Shown: positions 19,159 through 28,351, counted from the stretch's first letter. The stretch: DNA of 64,000 bases from Leptolyngbya sp. FACHB-261 (GCF_014696065.1 NZ_JACJPL010000004.1:1-64000), one strand, 5' to 3'. Notes: generated by a model from the letters alone, not told the origin. Numbers and translations are program-made.

Positions 19159-19911
19159 TCATTCTAGGCTCGGCAGCAAGTCCGCACCTCCACCGAGCAC
19201 AGCACTTTCCTGAGGCGGCAGTAGTACTTCCAGCCCAGCCCAGCGCTCTCGTACCACTCCTGCCAAGGCGCGCAGTCCCCATTCTTCGCTACGGCGGTGG
19301 CCAACAACCACAAGGCTCAGCCCGGTTTCCAACAGGGCTTGTCTGGCAACCTTTCGGAATTGACCCGTGATGTAGAGATTAGCGCCACGCTCCGCAGCCT
19401 GACGTACCAGGCTGTCGGTCATCGCTCCTACTATGGCGATCCGGTAGACACTGGGCTGAGTTCCTAGCAAAACTTCTTCTACGTTGCCAAAGATCGCCCT
19501 GAGTTGCTGGCAGCACTGGTCAATGCTCTGGAGCTCAACCTCGCCGAGCATGCCAATCGGTCGTCCAGCTTTCTCGCCCAGCACCTCTAGGCTAGCCATA
19601 CCCAAGATCTGGCCTAGACGAGGGTTAAAGGTTAGGGTGAGGCGCTCATCGAAGGCCAGGTGGTAGGCAACGATTCCCAGGTCTGGGGGCAGGTGTTCTA
19701 GCTGGAGATCCCAAGGGCGATGCAAAAATAGGGCGTCCAACCGCTCACGGTTCACCCAGGTCGACAACTGGCTCCAAGGCTCCAGAGACAGACCCAGCCG
19801 TCTAATGGGGCGACTAGAAGGGCGATAGATGCCCCTCTGGTCGCTATCGAAGGGATGAACGGCTAGGAACCGATCCAAAAACTGGGCTAGCTCGTCTAGG
19901 CGAAGGAGCAT
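19159..19911 (-). CDS. Nif3-like dinuclear metal centre protein
   Basis: The 250-residue protein belongs to the NIF3/GTP cyclohydrolase I type 2-like family, toroidal hexamers with a dinuclear metal site. Support comes from LDALFLHRPWDLQLEHLPPD, VAYHLAFDERLTLTFNPRLG, YRIAIVGAMTDSLVRQAAERG, GANLYITGQFRKVARQALLE and VVVGHRRSEEWGLRALAGVV. The usual first-motif LxxHHP is altered to LFLHRPW, so one metal ligand may be lost. Biochemical activity of the family is unsettled. Confidence 0.78.
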   Translation of the reverse strand: MLLRLDELAQFLDRFLAVHPFDSDQRGIYRPSSRPIRRLGLSLEPWSQLSTWVNRERLDALFLHRPWDLQLEHLPPDLGIVAYHLAFDERLTLTFNPRLGQILGMASLEVLGEKAGRPIGMLGEVELQSIDQCCQQLRAIFGNVEEVLLGTQPSVYRIAIVGAMTDSLVRQAAERGANLYITGQFRKVARQALLETGLSLVVVGHRRSEEWGLRALAGVVRERWAGLEVLLPPQESAVLGGGADLLPSLE

Positions 19912-19944
19912 AAAGAACCAGGGCGATGCTTACCCTGAAACCAA

Positions 19945-20376
19945 CTACGAGTGGAAAACTGATTTGGCTGTTGACTTGAGCGAGTCGCCAGCATCGGCCA
20001 GAGTCTGCGCAATCGGGTGTTGCTTGTGCAGAAAAGTGCGAGCGCAATTGCGCCCAGGCATACCGGAAATGGAGCTGCCAGGGTGAGGATTGAGATAAAA
20101 GACGACCGGGTCGCAAAACAAATATTCCAGGCCGTAGCGATTTAATTCTAGTTCTTCAGCAATTGGGCCTTGATGAATAAAAATATGGTCAATGGCGCAG
20201 GGATTAAATAGAAAACCAGGGGCGTCCTCAGGCAACAGTTCTTTTGTAGTGCAGCCGCCTCTTGGAATTGAGTTTTTTTCTAAAAGCAGTACACTGTAGC
20301 CTACTTTTAGAGGATAGGCAGCACAGACCAGAGCATTATGGCCTGCCCCAGTAAGCACAACGTCGTAAGCTTGCAT
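19945..20376 (-). pseudogene. crtO: Internally deleted CrtO-type carotenoid ketolase remnant
   Basis: From the ATG at 20376 about 98 residues match the N-terminus of CrtO (DVVLTGAGHNALVCAAYPLK, then LLLEKNSIPRGGCTTKELLP, APGFLFNPCAIDHIFIHQGP, ELNRYGLEYLFCDPVVF). The frame then passes directly to the family C-terminus (HPGSSISGMPGRNCARTFL, QTLADAGDSLKSTAKSVF). A normal CrtO has about 550-650 residues, so roughly 400 central residues are missing. The FAD-binding motif is also altered (GAGHNAL for GAGHNGL, IPRGGCTT for the usual PGGAATT). This cannot be a working ketolase. Confidence 0.82.
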
Positions 20377-20496
20377 CCGGCGGTCTCCAGACTGACTTGC
20401 CCTGCCTTTGACCGTAAAAAGAGCCAATCACCACAACATCGCTCGCCAGAGAGAGCTTGCGATTTGTGCCTTGCTCAGCCAGTTACCTACGGCCAG

Positions 20497-21522
20497 TTAC
20501 TTACGGCGGTTCTTAGATTGGGCTGCTCGCGCGCCTTGCCCACGACCATATAAGATGATGCTCCCACCTAACACACCAAGGGCTAACACAGCCCAAGCCG
20601 GGTCAAATCGACTAGTACTAGTTTCAGTTTCAGCCGCCTGCACCTCCCTCGGGTCTTCCGGTTTCAATAAGGTAGAAGCCAAGCGAGCTAGGTGTCGGTG
20701 AGCCGCTGTCGTTGGATGAATGCCATCCCAGAATAAAAACTGCTCTGGATGGTTGCAAACAGCTTGTTCTATTAAGCAGGGATACCTCACATCGCTAAAA
20801 CCAAATTGGTTGGGGTTAGCAACCGCTTGCTTAAATAAAGTATTCGCATCCAAAAGTAGAACTTGGTAACTTGAACCTGGGCGCTGCCGCAAAGTTTCAA
20901 GCGTGCGAACCAGACCCAGGTTGTGAGCTTGAACCAAGGAACTTAGGCTTTCAGAACGAGAGGTATTGACTGTGCTAGGTAGCTTGCCCAGATCCGGCAG
21001 GTTAGCGACGATGATCTTACGCGCTCCAGCGGCTGTCAACTCATTCAGAGCCAGTGATAAATCTGCAAGGGCCTGACCAGAACTATCAGCCCCGCGCAGA
21101 TAATCATTAGCGCCTGCCCAAATGGCGTAGAGGGCATTGGCATCCGCCTTCGAATTCGCTTGGGTAAAGCGCTTGATTTGCATTCTCAAGCTGGGAATAC
21201 CTGTGTTGACCTCGGTTATCGTCGCACCGCCAAACGCGAAGTCCTGGCCTAGCTGAAGCTTTAAATTCAAATCAGAGGCTAAATACTCAGCCCAGATTGG
21301 ACCGTTGGAGAAACGGCCCTGGAAATAGGGCGGGCTAGGGGGAGAAGTCCCATTAGATCCCTGAAAAGAATTACCAATGTCGGAAAGGCTGTCGCCAAAG
21401 ACAAAAATCTTGGAGATTCCTGAACTTGGTTTAGGACTCTGAGCTGACACTCCAATGGTGAGAATGAGCGTTACCAGAAAGCTGACCAGACAAAACCCTA
21501 CCGCCAGAACTTGCCGTTTCAT
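20497..21522 (-). CDS. Secreted GDSL/SGNH-family esterase or lipase
   Basis: From the ATG at 21522 there is a signal peptide (VGFCLVSFLVTLILTIGVSA), then the SGNH blocks: FVFGDSLSDIGNS (catalytic Ser), FAFGGATI (Gly), YAIWAGANDYLRG (Asn) and FWDGIHPTTAAHRHLA (catalytic Asp-His). A C-terminal hydrophobic helix (WAVLALGVLGGSIILYG) followed by Arg/Lys residues would anchor it in a membrane. The GTG at 21534 is an alternative start. It probably hydrolyses lipid or polysaccharide esters outside the cytoplasm. Confidence 0.85.
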   Translation of the reverse strand: MKRQVLAVGFCLVSFLVTLILTIGVSAQSPKPSSGISKIFVFGDSLSDIGNSFQGSNGTSPPSPPYFQGRFSNGPIWAEYLASDLNLKLQLGQDFAFGGATITEVNTGIPSLRMQIKRFTQANSKADANALYAIWAGANDYLRGADSSGQALADLSLALNELTAAGARKIIVANLPDLGKLPSTVNTSRSESLSSLVQAHNLGLVRTLETLRQRPGSSYQVLLLDANTLFKQAVANPNQFGFSDVRYPCLIEQAVCNHPEQFLFWDGIHPTTAAHRHLARLASTLLKPEDPREVQAAETETSTSRFDPAWAVLALGVLGGSIILYGRGQGARAAQSKNRRK

Positions 21523-21674
21523 GAAGGTTGCCACTGAAACTCATCCGAGTTTAAGGCCAAGTTTGTTTGAGGCCGGAGCTAAGTCCTCCAATGAAGTAGC
21601 TGAATGAACGGCCTAATTGACTTGGCCCAAAACCGGCTGGACTTCTGGCGATGCTGCATAACTAATGATAAAGA

Positions 21675-21953
21675 TTACTGTGGATTTGCACGCCACCAGA
21701 CATAGACCTCGGTACTGTTAAATCGGTGTAAGCCCTCTTCATCGACCACAGCAACATCGGTTGAGCCTGAGTAAGCCTCCAGAATTAAAGACAGCTCTAC
21801 AGCGTAGCCCATGACCTTCTCTGAGACTCGAGGGGAAGGGCTATTAATAACCAGACCTGGCGCATCCTCCAGAGGAGGGACTCGTGTGATCAGACATTGC
21901 TCTAGCACTGCCCGCATGTGGTCATCACAAGTCTCATAAAGCTGCTTAATCAT
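21675..21953 (-). CDS. Hypothetical protein, 92 residues
   Basis: This is a soluble acidic protein (IKQLYETCDDHMRAVLEQC, KVMGYAVELSLILEAYSG, VAVVDEEGLHRFNSTEVYVW) with good codon structure and an ATG start. I do not recognise a family. It stands alone between the GDSL hydrolase and the catabolic island. Confidence 0.55.
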   Translation of the reverse strand: MIKQLYETCDDHMRAVLEQCLITRVPPLEDAPGLVINSPSPRVSEKVMGYAVELSLILEAYSGSTDVAVVDEEGLHRFNSTEVYVWWRANPQ

Positions 21954-22492
21954 GGTTAATTTCCAGTTTTTTGATTTGTTTTATTTTTCCTCTAGATTCC
22001 AACAGGAAAGAGCAACATTCACCTACCCACAGGTCAGAGATCAGCTGCTCATAAATAGACTTGAGGAGGATTTATATTGATTACGGTTTTTTGCTGTACC
22101 ACCACTGGCATTCGTCAGCACTCAGTTGCACTGAGAAGAAAGTCACGACCAGAGGTTTGTCGTCCAGCAGAACAGAGTAGCTTGGGTGCTTGTAAGTCGC
22201 TTGGTCTAGAACCAAGCGCCTCCCTACGCGGCGCCAAGAGGGCTGTTTCCCCCGCCAACTAAGCGAACAACAGGGCCAGGGCAGCTCTTCCCGGTCAAAT
22301 AGACGGCAGACTGGCCCAATTACCCGATAGCGAAAATGCAGCCCTGGGCTGTAGAGAGAACTTCCAAGAGCAGGCAATGAGGGAACAGCAGGCAGGGGAC
22401 CAGACATCAATGGGCAGTTCAAGTTCTAGAGAGACTCACTTCCCAGTATTCAATATCCCAGTATTGAACATCAGAATTCAACATAGAGACAT
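21954..22492. other. Interval with no confident gene
   Basis: Overlapping frames lie on both strands: minus 22081-22422 (113 codons, TTG start) and plus 22077-22262 (TTG start preceded by GAGGAGGA at 22062-22069). Neither resembles a known protein. The plus frame has the better ribosome binding site and the minus frame the longer length. I do not call either as a gene. Confidence 0.4.
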
Positions 22493-23731
22493 TCAATACA
22501 GAGCATCCAGTAGCAACAGAGTTTGCAGCAAAACACTAGCACCCTGGCTACATTGCTCTGGGGAAGTGTACTCATCTTCGGCATGGCTGATGCCTGCGAG
22601 GCTGGGCACAAAAATCATGCCCATATCAGTGAAGTGTCCAATCTCTTGAGCATCATGTCCCGCTCCACTGGGCAGATGGGCATAAGTGAGCCCCAATTGT
22701 TGGCAAGCTTGAACAATTGCCGCCTGAATTTTAGGCTCCGCCAAGGTCGGAGCAGCCTGCAAGATTGGGGTTATGGTAATTTCTGTGCCAGTGGCAGTAG
22801 CAATCTCAGCCAACTGTTGCTTTAGGGTGTCGACCAACTGATCGAGATGAGCTTGTGACAGGGCGCGAATGTCTATTTTCAGATCAACTTGACCGGGCAC
22901 AATATTGACCGCATTGGGCGAGACATTGAGCGCTCCCACAGTTGCCACCTGTTCGCCAACTGTCTGGGTTGCCAAAGCATTAACAGCTAATACCACCTGA
23001 GCAGCTGCCACTAGCGCATCTTTACGCAGGTTCATTGGAGTTGTGCCAGCGTGGTTGGGGCGGCCAATGAGGGTCACGGCATAGCGGTACTGGCCGACAA
23101 TGCCTTCAACGACGCCAATCTGTTTGCCTGCGCCATCTAACAGGCCACCTTGTTCCACATGCAACTCAACGTAGGCGGCAATCTCGGAGCGATCACGTTG
23201 CGCCGTGGCTAGCTTCGACCAATCTCCGTCTAATCGTGCCAAGCAGGTTTGAATCGGCGTACCATCTCTGTGCCGATAGCGTTCTGGATCGTTCACCGCA
23301 GTACCAGCCATAGCTTTGCAGCCAATCATGCTGTACTCTTCGTCGGTAAACACAATGACCTCGATCGGATGTAGCAGACGGATGGCATGGTCTTGCAGCA
23401 CCCGAATCACCTCAATTCCTGCCAGCACCCCCAGCACGCCGTCGTAGCGCCCCCCCACAGCAACTGTGTCAATGTGAGAGCCGGTCGCCAGCGCCCCAAG
23501 CCCCGCTTGTCGGCCAGCGTAGGTGCCGATCATATTACCGGCAGCATCGCTGCGGACCGTCATGCCAGCCTCAACCATCCAGTCCCGCACCCGTTGTCTG
23601 GCCTGTAGGTCTTCCGAACTATAGGAAATGCGTCGGATCCCGCCATTGGGCAAACGACCAATCTCTGCCAAATCCGCAATGCTCTGGTTCAGACGCTCAC
23701 TGTTGATCTTGGGCGCTAAGCTGGCAGTCAT
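22493..23731 (-). CDS. M20-family carbamoylase / allantoate amidohydrolase-like enzyme
   Basis: From the ATG at 23731 (MTASLAPKIN) the protein has 412 residues, matching the hydantoinase/carbamoylase branch of M20 peptidases. This branch hydrolyses N-carbamoyl amino acids, ureidopropionate or allantoate. Dinuclear metal motifs are intact: LATGSHIDTVAVGGRYDGVL, VIVFTDEEYSMIG, YVELHVEQGGLL, RPNHAGTTPM and LPSGAGHDAQEIG. It is the last gene of the transporter operon, overlapped at its start region by the preceding permease frame, so its substrate probably enters through that transporter. Confidence 0.85.
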   Translation of the reverse strand: MTASLAPKINSERLNQSIADLAEIGRLPNGGIRRISYSSEDLQARQRVRDWMVEAGMTVRSDAAGNMIGTYAGRQAGLGALATGSHIDTVAVGGRYDGVLGVLAGIEVIRVLQDHAIRLLHPIEVIVFTDEEYSMIGCKAMAGTAVNDPERYRHRDGTPIQTCLARLDGDWSKLATAQRDRSEIAAYVELHVEQGGLLDGAGKQIGVVEGIVGQYRYAVTLIGRPNHAGTTPMNLRKDALVAAAQVVLAVNALATQTVGEQVATVGALNVSPNAVNIVPGQVDLKIDIRALSQAHLDQLVDTLKQQLAEIATATGTEITITPILQAAPTLAEPKIQAAIVQACQQLGLTYAHLPSGAGHDAQEIGHFTDMGMIFVPSLAGISHAEDEYTSPEQCSQGASVLLQTLLLLDALY

Positions 23732-23741
23732 AGTGAAATTT

Positions 23742-24557
23742 CTAACTTTCCTGACGGCGAGCAAAGAATTGGAAGGCAGCAAAGGCAATGGCAATCAAAC
23801 TAAATGAGAACACCGTCGTCAAGGTTCCGAGCGCATAAAGGGCTGGAGAAGTGACATTGGTGGTCATGCCAAAGATTTCTAAGGGTAGAGTATTGTCCTG
23901 ACCTGAAACCAGGGAGGTTCGCGTAAATTCATCGTAGGAAAGTGTAAAACCCAGCAGCGCGATGCCGACCAAACTGGGCGCAATTAAGGGTAAAACCACT
24001 TCCCCAAAAGTTGTAACGTCGCTAGCTCCCAAATCCCGTGCTGCTTCTTCGTAGGACGGATTAAAGCGATTAAAAACGCCAATCATAATCAAGAAGGCAA
24101 AGGGAACTGTCCAGGTCAAATGGGCTCCCAAACCTGACGAAAACCAGTCGGTTTGAACGCCCGAAACTTGGAAGGCAATGCCAATCCCCAATGAGATCAG
24201 CACACTCGGCACAATCAAGCTAGAGATTGTCAGGTAGAAAACAAAACTAGAACCTCTAAAGCGACTACGAAATGCTAGCCCTGCTAGCACACTGACAATG
24301 ACTGACAGAACGGTGACTGCCAAACCCAAGAGCAGTGAGCGCTGAAAGGCCTCGACAAAGTTGCCCACCCGCTGCTCCTGAAACACCTGTCCTAGCCAGT
24401 AAAAGCTAAAGCCCCTAAGCGGAAAGGTCAGTCCACCATCCGGCCCCTGGAGTGACAGCATGAAGATGCCGATCATCGGGCCATAGAGAAACAAGACAAA
24501 GAGCCCAAAAAAGACTGCGAGAAAATAAAAGGAAAGGGGTCGTTTGCGCAGGCCCAT
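23742..24557 (-). CDS. ABC transporter permease, PotC-like
   Basis: The 271-residue protein has six predicted membrane helices and the inner-membrane-component EAA motif (YEEAARDLGASDVTTFGEVV, residues about 170-190). It follows the pattern of spermidine/putrescine-type permease II. It is separated by two bases from the preceding permease gene and lies directly before the carbamoylase, so all are cotranscribed. Confidence 0.88.
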   Translation of the reverse strand: MGLRKRPLSFYFLAVFFGLFVLFLYGPMIGIFMLSLQGPDGGLTFPLRGFSFYWLGQVFQEQRVGNFVEAFQRSLLLGLAVTVLSVIVSVLAGLAFRSRFRGSSFVFYLTISSLIVPSVLISLGIGIAFQVSGVQTDWFSSGLGAHLTWTVPFAFLIMIGVFNRFNPSYEEAARDLGASDVTTFGEVVLPLIAPSLVGIALLGFTLSYDEFTRTSLVSGQDNTLPLEIFGMTTNVTSPALYALGTLTTVFSFSLIAIAFAAFQFFARRQES

Positions 24558-24559
24558 CG

Positions 24560-25429
24560 CTACAACTCCTGGCGGATATCAACGACTCGCAAAATTGCCA
24601 TCACCAAAATCAGGGTCACTGCTAGCAAAATCACCGCATTGGCTGCCGCCAGAGGATATTGCAAGCTGCCGATCTGGGTGCTAATCAGTTTGCCAACTGA
24701 AGCCGATTGGCCACCGCCCATCAGTCGCACGGTCACAAACTCTCCCATCACTAGAGTCACAATAAAAATTGAGCCAATCGCAATACCAGGCGCTGACAAC
24801 GGCAAGATAACTTCTTTCAAGGTCTGAAAACCGGAAGCTCCCATATCGACTGCTGCTGTAATCAATCGCCGGTCGATCCGCATCAAACTGTTAAAGATCG
24901 GCGCAATCATGAAGAAGGTGTAGAGATGCACCATCCCCAGCACAACCGCGAAATCAGAGTACAGAAAGAACTCAACAGGTTGCTGGGTTAGCTGCAACCC
25001 CATCAGCAGTTGATTAACTAACCCTTCCTTACCCAAAACTGGAATCCAAGAGATCATGCGAATGATATTGGATGTCCAAAAGGGCACGGTACAGACCAAA
25101 AATAGAATGATTTGCAAACGCTGATTATGAATATGGAACGCTAGAAAATAGGCGACGGGGAAAGCAAGAGCTAGCGAGAAAAACCAGACCAGAAAAACGT
25201 ATTTAAAGGTGTTTACATAGGTTGCCACCGATACCTTGGAGGTAAAGATGCTGACGTAATTATCCAGCGTAAAGGCGGGTACCATTGCATAGCCATTGAA
25301 TTGCCAGAAGCTGACAATAACAATCATGGCGATTGGAAACACCAGAAACAGAAGAAAAATCAGGGTTTGTGGTGTAGCTAGTAGATAGGGTTGGACAGTT
25401 TTCCAAGCTTTATGCATTTGACCTTTCAT
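24560..25429 (-). CDS. ABC transporter permease, PotB-like
   Basis: The 289-residue protein has six hydrophobic helices (for example YLLATPQTLIFLLFLVFPIA, VFLVWFFSLALAFPVAYFLA). The ATPase-coupling motif VDMGASGFQTLKEVILPLS is near residue 195. It pairs with the next gene as a heterodimeric permease. The interval to the upstream binding-protein gene holds a strong hairpin. Confidence 0.88.
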   Translation of the reverse strand: MKGQMHKAWKTVQPYLLATPQTLIFLLFLVFPIAMIVIVSFWQFNGYAMVPAFTLDNYVSIFTSKVSVATYVNTFKYVFLVWFFSLALAFPVAYFLAFHIHNQRLQIILFLVCTVPFWTSNIIRMISWIPVLGKEGLVNQLLMGLQLTQQPVEFFLYSDFAVVLGMVHLYTFFMIAPIFNSLMRIDRRLITAAVDMGASGFQTLKEVILPLSAPGIAIGSIFIVTLVMGEFVTVRLMGGGQSASVGKLISTQIGSLQYPLAAANAVILLAVTLILVMAILRVVDIRQEL

Positions 25430-25441
25430 TAAAGTGACAAC

Positions 25442-25474
25442 GGGTAACGGGTCGAAAATATCTGCCCGTTACCC
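25442..25474 (-). terminator. Intra-operon hairpin (attenuator or mRNA stabiliser)
   Basis: GGGTAACGGG and CCCGTTACCC form a perfect ten-pair stem around a 13-base loop between the binding-protein and permease genes. No T-run follows, so it is more likely an attenuator or a 3'-end barrier that protects the upstream mRNA. This would give the common pattern of high binding-protein and low permease expression. Confidence 0.6.
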
Positions 25475-25524
25475 ATCGCCTATTACCTATTCAAACAGCG
25501 CCTCAAACACGAGCAGGTACACGA

Positions 25525-26844
25525 TCAGGCAGCGATGAATTCATTCCACTTCTGAACCAGATAAACCTGCTCCTTCATCGTGGAGTTCCAAACGACAACG
25601 TTGCCCATCCGTTCTTTGAAGGAACCGCCATCACGTAGAGCCCCTTTCTTTTCCAAAGTCTTGCCGAAGGGATCAACCATGTCTTCGGCAGCAGGCTTTC
25701 CTTCATACCAGAAATCCCACTCGGCTGGTTTCATAAACTTCTTGGCGTTGTCTGGAATGGCGCTGTAGTAGCCCTGCCGTCCTAGAAAGGCTCCGACCCA
25801 ACCATCTAGCAGCCAGTTCATATACTCGTAAGCTGCGTCTAGTTGAATGCCACTGAGGTTTTTAGACAGGCCAATGCCACCCCCCCAGGCGCGATAGCCT
25901 TCCTTGAGGGGCGCGTAAACGCACTTGATTCCTTTAGCCTTAACCGCAGTTACAGCAGGCGACCACATGGACTGCAACACCACTTCACCCGATGACATCA
26001 GGTTGACCGATTCATCAAAGGTTTTCCAAAAGGCGCGGAACTGACCGGCTTTTTTCTGTTCAATCAAAAGCGCTGTAATCTTATCGATTTCCTCGCGGGT
26101 CATGTTGCCTTTGTCCCCAAAAGTCAACAGTCCTGATGCCTCGGCAACCATCGCTGCATCCATAATGCCGATCGAGGGAATATCCAGAAGCGAAGTTTTA
26201 CCCTTGAAGGCTGGGTCAAACAACTCAGCCCAGCTTTCAATCTTTTTGCCCACCAGATCGGGGCGGTAACCTAGGGTATCCGCATTGTATTGAAATGGGA
26301 TCAGAGTTGCCCAATCGGTTGGCTCAGTAGCGAACTCTTTGGCGTCCTTATCCTTGAGGTACATCACTCGATAAGGAGCGGTGCCTTGAGATGCCTCAAC
26401 TTTTGCCCCTTCAAACTTGCCGGTGGTGAAGATGCTGACAATCTTGTCAAAGTCTTTGATCTTACTGACGTCGACGGGCTGAAGGTTTCCCGAGGGAACC
26501 ACCAAGGGCAGGCTGAAGTATTCCCCATCAAAAACGTCGTATTGGCCCGGCTGAGTGATCGCGATCTGGTTATTTTCCTCGGTGCTGAGGGCTCGCATAT
26601 CCAGTTTGAAACCGAGATCGGCTTGAGCTTTATCCCGAATTTCGTTGATTTGAGAGACGCCAGTCCCGATGAAGCGCAGCGTCACATCCTTGATTTGGTT
26701 GGTATTAATTTGGGGCCCAGTGGACGGGTTGTTCGGCGTCCCTAGAGGCGCTTCAGCAGTTTTAGGAGAACACTGCGTGGCGGTCAGCATTGCTCCAGCA
26801 GCCAGTCCAGTTCTTAACAGTTGGCGTCGGCTAATTCTAGGCAT
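25525..26844 (-). CDS. Extracellular solute-binding lipoprotein, PotD-like, with Tat signal
   Basis: The 439-residue protein begins with a twin-arginine signal (ISRRQLLRTG) followed by a hydrophobic region and a lipobox-like TATQC. It should be exported folded and lipid-anchored. The mature part follows the spermidine/putrescine-binding fold (FDGEYFSLPLVVPSGNLQPV, LIPFQYNADTLGYRPDLVG, FKGKTSLLDIPSIGIMDAA, YEYMNWLLDGWVGAFLGRQG). The name reflects fold family, not proven ligand; the enzyme context suggests a nitrogen heterocycle, ureide or carbamoyl compound. Confidence 0.86.
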   Translation of the reverse strand: MPRISRRQLLRTGLAAGAMLTATQCSPKTAEAPLGTPNNPSTGPQINTNQIKDVTLRFIGTGVSQINEIRDKAQADLGFKLDMRALSTEENNQIAITQPGQYDVFDGEYFSLPLVVPSGNLQPVDVSKIKDFDKIVSIFTTGKFEGAKVEASQGTAPYRVMYLKDKDAKEFATEPTDWATLIPFQYNADTLGYRPDLVGKKIESWAELFDPAFKGKTSLLDIPSIGIMDAAMVAEASGLLTFGDKGNMTREEIDKITALLIEQKKAGQFRAFWKTFDESVNLMSSGEVVLQSMWSPAVTAVKAKGIKCVYAPLKEGYRAWGGGIGLSKNLSGIQLDAAYEYMNWLLDGWVGAFLGRQGYYSAIPDNAKKFMKPAEWDFWYEGKPAAEDMVDPFGKTLEKKGALRDGGSFKERMGNVVVWNSTMKEQVYLVQKWNEFIAA

Positions 26845-26919
26845 AATTTCAGCACTCCATCTTGAAATGAAGTCACAAGGTTGGCGAAAACAAAGATATG
26901 TGAGGAGGAAATCTGAGGC

Positions 26920-28092
26920 TCAATAAGGCAGAAAAACGCAGTCATCTGCCGACCAGCGCATAGTTACTAATTGGCCTTCTTGGAAAGAGCTTGTATTCCA
27001 ATCATGGGTACGCACTTTGTAGAGCAGTTCTTGCCCTGTTGCTTCCGCCATAAGGGAAACTCGTGTCACATAACCCGTTAGTTCAACCGCAGTAATCCGA
27101 GCTGAGACATGATTGGGTCCAGGGCTAGACTGAGGCGAGGCGTTCGCTAAGTGAGGCTCTAACCGTACTAGGTCAGGACGAACTGAACAAGCAGCTGTTT
27201 TGCCCAAGGGAGTCGCTTGGCCTCGACAAAATAGAGAGCCAATTCCCTCGACTTCTAGCTGAATTAAATGGCCATGCGTGTCGGGCGCACAATTCATCAC
27301 CTTGCCGCTGAAGATGTTGTTGTCCCCCATAAATCTGGCTACAAACTGCGAAGCTGGATTGTCGAAAATCTCGGTAGGTGAAGCAATTTGGTCAATATGA
27401 CCATGGTTCATCACCACAACTTGGTCGGATAAAGAGAAAGCTTCTTCGACGTGGTGAGTCACCTGGATAAACGTCATACCAAATTGCTTCTGAATTCTGC
27501 GTAACTCCCCCCGCATGCGCACCCGCAGATTTTCATCCAAGGCACTTAGGGGCTCATCGAGCATCAAGACTTGAGGACGGGTTACTAATGCCCTGGCCAA
27601 TGCGATGCGCTGCTGCTGCCCACCGCTCAGCATATGAGGTTTGCGCTCAGCGAGATGGCTCAGCCCAACCATTTCCAACATCTCCCCCACTCGGGTTCGC
27701 CGCTCGCTTTCCAGCATCTTGCGCATCTTAAGACCAAACTTTACGTTCTCCCAAACAGTTTTATGGGGAAACAAGGCGTAGCTTTGGAACATCATGGCTG
27801 TGTTCCGTTTGGCAGGCGGTAGGTCATTTACCCGACGAGTGCCGATAAAAATATCGCCATTGCTTGCTTCTTCATGACCAGCAATCAGGCGAAGTGCTGT
27901 AGTTTTACCACAACCACTAGGACCGAGCAGACAGCAGTAAGAGCCAGCCACAATATCTAAGGTCATGTCTTCTATGGCTGTCACCGAGCCATATTTTTTG
28001 GTGACTGACCTGAGTGAAACGCCTTCAGCAGCCTCAGCAAGGGCTTGCTGAATAGTTGTATCCGTGAAGGAGTTTCTGGTTCCAGCCGTCAT
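26920..28092 (-). CDS. ABC transporter ATP-binding protein, PotA-like
   Basis: The 390-residue ATPase has Walker A (LLGPSGCGKTTALRL), a Q-loop (MMFQSYALFPHKTVWENV), signature (MLSGGQQQRIALARAL), Walker B (VLMLDEPLSALD) and switch His (VTHHVEEAF). A C-terminal TOBE-type regulatory domain starts near residue 290. It is the first gene of the leftward five-gene operon (ATPase, binding protein, two permeases, carbamoylase). Its promoter lies in the 335-bp region shared with the divergent GntR gene. Confidence 0.9.
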   Translation of the reverse strand: MTAGTRNSFTDTTIQQALAEAAEGVSLRSVTKKYGSVTAIEDMTLDIVAGSYCCLLGPSGCGKTTALRLIAGHEEASNGDIFIGTRRVNDLPPAKRNTAMMFQSYALFPHKTVWENVKFGLKMRKMLESERRTRVGEMLEMVGLSHLAERKPHMLSGGQQQRIALARALVTRPQVLMLDEPLSALDENLRVRMRGELRRIQKQFGMTFIQVTHHVEEAFSLSDQVVVMNHGHIDQIASPTEIFDNPASQFVARFMGDNNIFSGKVMNCAPDTHGHLIQLEVEGIGSLFCRGQATPLGKTAACSVRPDLVRLEPHLANASPQSSPGPNHVSARITAVELTGYVTRVSLMAEATGQELLYKVRTHDWNTSSFQEGQLVTMRWSADDCVFLPY

Positions 28093-28181
28093 AGCTCGTT
28101 ACTCTAGGGTTACGTAAATGTGGACAAGAAACTGAGTTCCGCTTAAGTTCGCACAGATTGCCGGACAAAGCTGAAGTCGAT

Positions 28182-28208
28182 TACACCAAAATCATGACAT
28201 TGGGTGTA
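28182..28208. promoter_or_regulatory. Imperfect inverted repeat in divergent promoter region
   Basis: TACACC and GGTGTA arms, extended by AA/TT with one offset base, flank a short spacer about 90-115 bp upstream of the ATPase start. It may be an operator for the local GntR regulator, but it differs from the perfect palindrome at 28316. Confidence 0.35.
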
Positions 28209-28315
28209 TGAGGCCAAATTAAAATTGTTCAATAGGGCTGATAGGGCTATAGACAGTAGTGGATTAAAGAGATGGGTACAAATATCAGCCCGAGCAACCC
28301 TTAGCAATCACAGAA

Positions 28316-28330
28316 TGTATACTGTATACA
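28316..28330. promoter_or_regulatory. Perfect 15-bp palindrome, candidate GntR operator
   Basis: TGTATACTGTATACA is a perfect 7+1+7 palindrome between the divergent GntR and ABC-transporter genes. GntR/FCD regulators usually bind short palindromes of this size in their own control regions, so autoregulation and control of the transporter operon is the simplest reading. Confidence 0.6.
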
Positions 28331-28351
28331 GCCATAGCAGAACCAATTAGT

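Noticed and set aside
22077-22422. Overlapping frames on both strands as genes
   Set aside because: Neither has recognisable protein features. The plus frame has a good Shine-Dalgarno sequence but no protein-like composition, and the minus frame starts with TTG without one.
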